From: DAOVQB01 sp023128935 | Lineage (GTDB): Bacteria; Eisenbacteria; RBG-16-71-46; CAIMUX01; WJJG01 | DNA length: 24,149 bases | Direction of reading: 5' to 3' | Assembly (NCBI GenBank): GCA_030628905.1 | Contig: DAOVQB010000051.1 | Span: 1 to 24,149 of the forward strand | In this document: positions 21,822 through 24,149 of the stretch, piece after piece | How the letters are laid out: every line of letters starts with the position of its first letter | Numbering within the stretch: position 1 is the first letter of the stretch | Notes under the pieces: generated by a model | Databases searched by the model: none | Told to the model about the DNA's origin: nothing | The model's input: the letters and a program-made list of their open reading frames with translations, nothing else | Made by a program: the position numbers and the translations under genes

Positions 21822-24017
21822 ATGACGTTCTTGAGGATCCCCGCGGTCATCATCCTGGTGTCCTTGCTGACACTCACTACCTTTTCATCGCCATCCTCGG
21901 CACAGGGCGTTCCGGCCACAGATGACGCCGCCTGCGGGCCTGGAGAACGACAGGCCGAGGCGGCGCGACGTTGGGAGACGCGTCTGGAGCAGTTGCCCAG
22001 CGGGGATGGGGGCGGAATCCCGGCCATCGATGACCTCTCTTCGGTGAGAGGGGGCGATCCGTGGGAAACTTTAGTTAGCTGGACCACCCCGCTCTTTGAG
22101 CCACCCGAGGGTCGTCCCGGAGAGATCTATTACGATGTCCGCTATGGCTACGAACCGGTGACGGCGGCGAACTGGGATTTCTGTAACGAGTACGGTGGTC
22201 TTCTGCCGGATGTCATGCTGGCGATCCCCGGCGGCTTCAAGCTGGATCTTGTGGTGGGACCCTGGCAGCAATACGGGGGGCCCGTGGCGACCTGTGACAA
22301 GATCCACATGCGGGCCTACCTGACCGCCGAGTATGACCCGTGCGGCGCCATCGCGCCGGTCAGCCGCGGCATTCCAGGCCAGAAGATCAACTTCTACATC
22401 TATCGCGGCCAGAACACTCAAGGACAACTCGTCGATCAGAACGCGGATCCGGTTTATACGACGCGACCCTGCGGCAAGGCGGAATGGGTATCGGGTGATT
22501 TGACCGACACGTACTACCAACAGGGCGGCGAGTGGTTCACCTGCAAAGTCGTCTGGAAGGGAAGTACGGTTGACTTCTGGAATGGAATGGCGGTCAACTC
22601 GCCCACTCTAGTGGATACGGCCAAGCAACACTGCTTCGAAGGCTACATGTCCAGTCCCTATCCGGACCAGTGGAATAATGAAGGTGGCGAACTGGTCTTC
22701 ATGGGGGGTGACTTCGAGTTCGACTTCCTCTACCCCATGGGCGCGGTGGGAGACGACGATGTCCGCATTGAGATCTCCATCCCCATGACGATTCCGCCCT
22801 TCCAGGGCTCCAATCCGGCGGTTCAGGGAGACCCGATGGTTGCCTTCCAGCTCGAGCAGATCGCGGGTCCCGAGCTACCCCATTTCCACCAGAATGTCGC
22901 GACCACGGTCGACTACCCCGAGGATGCACTCCACCCACGCCAACCCCTCGGCGAGTCCTCCCTGCGCGCCTATCACTACAACGAGGACCAGCAGATATGG
23001 GAGCAGCTCGAGCAGGAGATCACCACGCTCGATCGAGTGGAACATGCCCTCTTCTTTCCGATCACCGAACTTGGCCTCTACGCGCTGGCAGCCGAGACCG
23101 ATCAGGATGAAGATGGCCTCGGTGATTTCGAAGAAACCGTTTATGGGACCGATCCTTTCGAGGATGACTCCGATGGGGACGGCATCAGTGACGGCGATGA
23201 GGTCTGGGTCACCAATGCCAACCCGCTCGACCCCCTCAAGCTCTATGGCTGGGATCAACACTTCACCGGTGAAGGCTTTGATCCCGGCGAGGAGTACTTC
23301 CTGGGCGCCCGCATCGTGGCCGGCGAGGAACAATCGCCGGTCTCCAACTGGAGCTACTTGCACACCTACGGGGGCGGCTACAACTGCCCTGACGGGGTGC
23401 TCCACGAATTCGAGCTCGCCAACGATTACAGCGTGGGGGTGGGCTTCGACGGTGAGTACCTCTGGGTAGCCGCTGGAGAGCAGCAAACCGGACAGTGCGA
23501 GTTCTACATCTACGACATTTACGGGAACCTGATCGACACCGTTCCCCAGGGTGGCGGTGCCATCGGGTGGGGTCACCGCGACATGGCCCATGACGGTACC
23601 CACATGTTTGCGAGCTATAGCTCGCTGATTGACGGCTTCCTCGACCCGGCGACCTTCTCGGGTTCCTTTCCGGGACCGCTCAACCCCAATCGGGCAATGG
23701 CCTACGACGGGACCTACTTCTACACGTGCGGCTTTGGGGAGCATCTCTACCGCATTGAATGGGATGGAGTCTTTGGCAGCACACCGGACATCGTGGATTT
23801 GGGTGGCCCGTGGAACGCTGCCTACGGCCTGGCCTACGACTATGCGCAGAACTGCCTCTGGATGACGACGGCTGACTACACAGGTATCGTGTACAAGATC
23901 TCACTTGACGGCTATCTCATTGAGGAATGCCCCCTGGGACCGGGGTATGAGCTCTTGGGCGGCTGCACGATGGTGAAGAGCGATGACTTCGGGTACGCCT
24001 TTGTTTCTCTAGCCTGA
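21822..24017 (+). CDS. Exported protein with thrombospondin-3-like calcium repeats and C-terminal propeller
   Basis: Predicted 731 aa, ATG with AAGGAGG six bases upstream; an in-frame ATG at 21717 has no site. The signal peptide is 1-28 (VIILVSLLTLTTFSSPSSAQ). Residues about 75-425 are an unrecognised Cys-containing region (FCNEYGG, CDKIHMRAYLTAEYDPCG, GEWFTCKVVWKGSTVDFW) ending in a beta-rich LGLYALAAE. Two calcium-type repeats follow at 427-472 (DQDEDGLGDFEE and DSDGDGISDGDE), as in thrombospondin type 3 repeats. Residues about 505-731 contain blade-like units (VGVGFDGEYLWVAAGEQ, AMAYDGTYFYTCGFGEHLY, GLAYDYAQNCLWMTT, VYKISLDGY), suggesting a propeller. No FlgD-Ig/T9SS-type tail is present, unlike two neighbours. 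Function unknown; probably a secreted or surface protein. Confidence 0.8.
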   Translation: MTFLRIPAVIILVSLLTLTTFSSPSSAQGVPATDDAACGPGERQAEAARRWETRLEQLPSGDGGGIPAIDDLSSVRGGDPWETLVSWTTPLFEPPEGRPGEIYYDVRYGYEPVTAANWDFCNEYGGLLPDVMLAIPGGFKLDLVVGPWQQYGGPVATCDKIHMRAYLTAEYDPCGAIAPVSRGIPGQKINFYIYRGQNTQGQLVDQNADPVYTTRPCGKAEWVSGDLTDTYYQQGGEWFTCKVVWKGSTVDFWNGMAVNSPTLVDTAKQHCFEGYMSSPYPDQWNNEGGELVFMGGDFEFDFLYPMGAVGDDDVRIEISIPMTIPPFQGSNPAVQGDPMVAFQLEQIAGPELPHFHQNVATTVDYPEDALHPRQPLGESSLRAYHYNEDQQIWEQLEQEITTLDRVEHALFFPITELGLYALAAETDQDEDGLGDFEETVYGTDPFEDDSDGDGISDGDEVWVTNANPLDPLKLYGWDQHFTGEGFDPGEEYFLGARIVAGEEQSPVSNWSYLHTYGGGYNCPDGVLHEFELANDYSVGVGFDGEYLWVAAGEQQTGQCEFYIYDIYGNLIDTVPQGGGAIGWGHRDMAHDGTHMFASYSSLIDGFLDPATFSGSFPGPLNPNRAMAYDGTYFYTCGFGEHLYRIEWDGVFGSTPDIVDLGGPWNAAYGLAYDYAQNCLWMTTADYTGIVYKISLDGYLIEECPLGPGYELLGGCTMVKSDDFGYAFVSLA

Positions 24018-24149
24018 CTTTTCACCGCATCTAATCCGCTAAGAATCCTGGCGGAAAACTCAAGGAACCTCAAGGCGGGACATTCCAGAGATGCCGTGGT
24101 CTTCCTGCTTTCTTGCCCGAAGCAGGCGGTGAGGGCGAAGGCTTGCCTC

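Overview
The window looks like a G+C-rich chromosomal segment from a Gram-negative, probably little-cultured bacterium. Two secreted proteins end in FlgD-Ig/T9SS-type C-terminal modules. Several more are exported beta-propeller proteins, and start codons are preceded by strong AGGAGG-type ribosome binding sites with frequent GTG starts. This fits the Fibrobacterota-Chlorobiota-Bacteroidota neighbourhood or candidate phyla such as Eisenbacteria. The taxonomic placement is inference from protein style, not from a marker gene. No rRNA, tRNA, CRISPR array, insertion sequence or phage gene was found.

Layout. 63-1007 (-): exported class II glutamine amidotransferase-like protein. 1476-3890 (+): translation factors, namely IF-1 with a basic N-terminal extension and a five-domain S1 protein. 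3975-4688 (-): spermidine-synthase-like protein. 4980-8818 (+): a tight four-gene membrane cluster (Fn3/DUF6754-like protein, 6-TM protein, bitopic protein with an exported domain, 7-TM protein) with no recognised function. 8832-12673 (-): a regulatory operon, transcribed as a membrane-anchored Lon-type (S16) protease with an exported VCBS-like domain, then an ECF-like sigma factor (4-nt overlap), then a soluble zinc-finger anti-sigma-like protein. 12915-13422 (+): the ribosome-rescue hydrolase ArfB, preceded by a 41-bp tandem repeat that creates two 14-codon leader ORFs coupled by ATGA overlaps. 13632-15335 (-): secreted protein with four 110-residue repeats and a sorting-like tail. 15885-18422 (+): secreted DUF2341/BNR_4/lectin-like protein, probably polysaccharide-directed. 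18566-20044 (-): GT4-type glycosyltransferase. 20275-21573 (+): exported 6-bladed propeller protein. 21822-24017 (+): exported protein with calcium-type repeats and a propeller.

The strongest candidates for undescribed systems are three. First is the four-gene membrane cluster at 4980-8818, which has all the marks of a membrane complex. Second is the Lon-protease/sigma/anti-sigma operon, where a transmembrane protease could couple an external signal to removal of the anti-sigma factor. Third is the in-step repeat of ribosome binding site plus start codon ahead of arfB, which could link translation status to expression of a rescue factor. Ala/Ser/Thr/Pro-rich spacers inserted in otherwise ordinary proteins (S1 protein, Lon-domain protein, glycosyltransferase), and short tandem duplications at gene ends, recur across the window.
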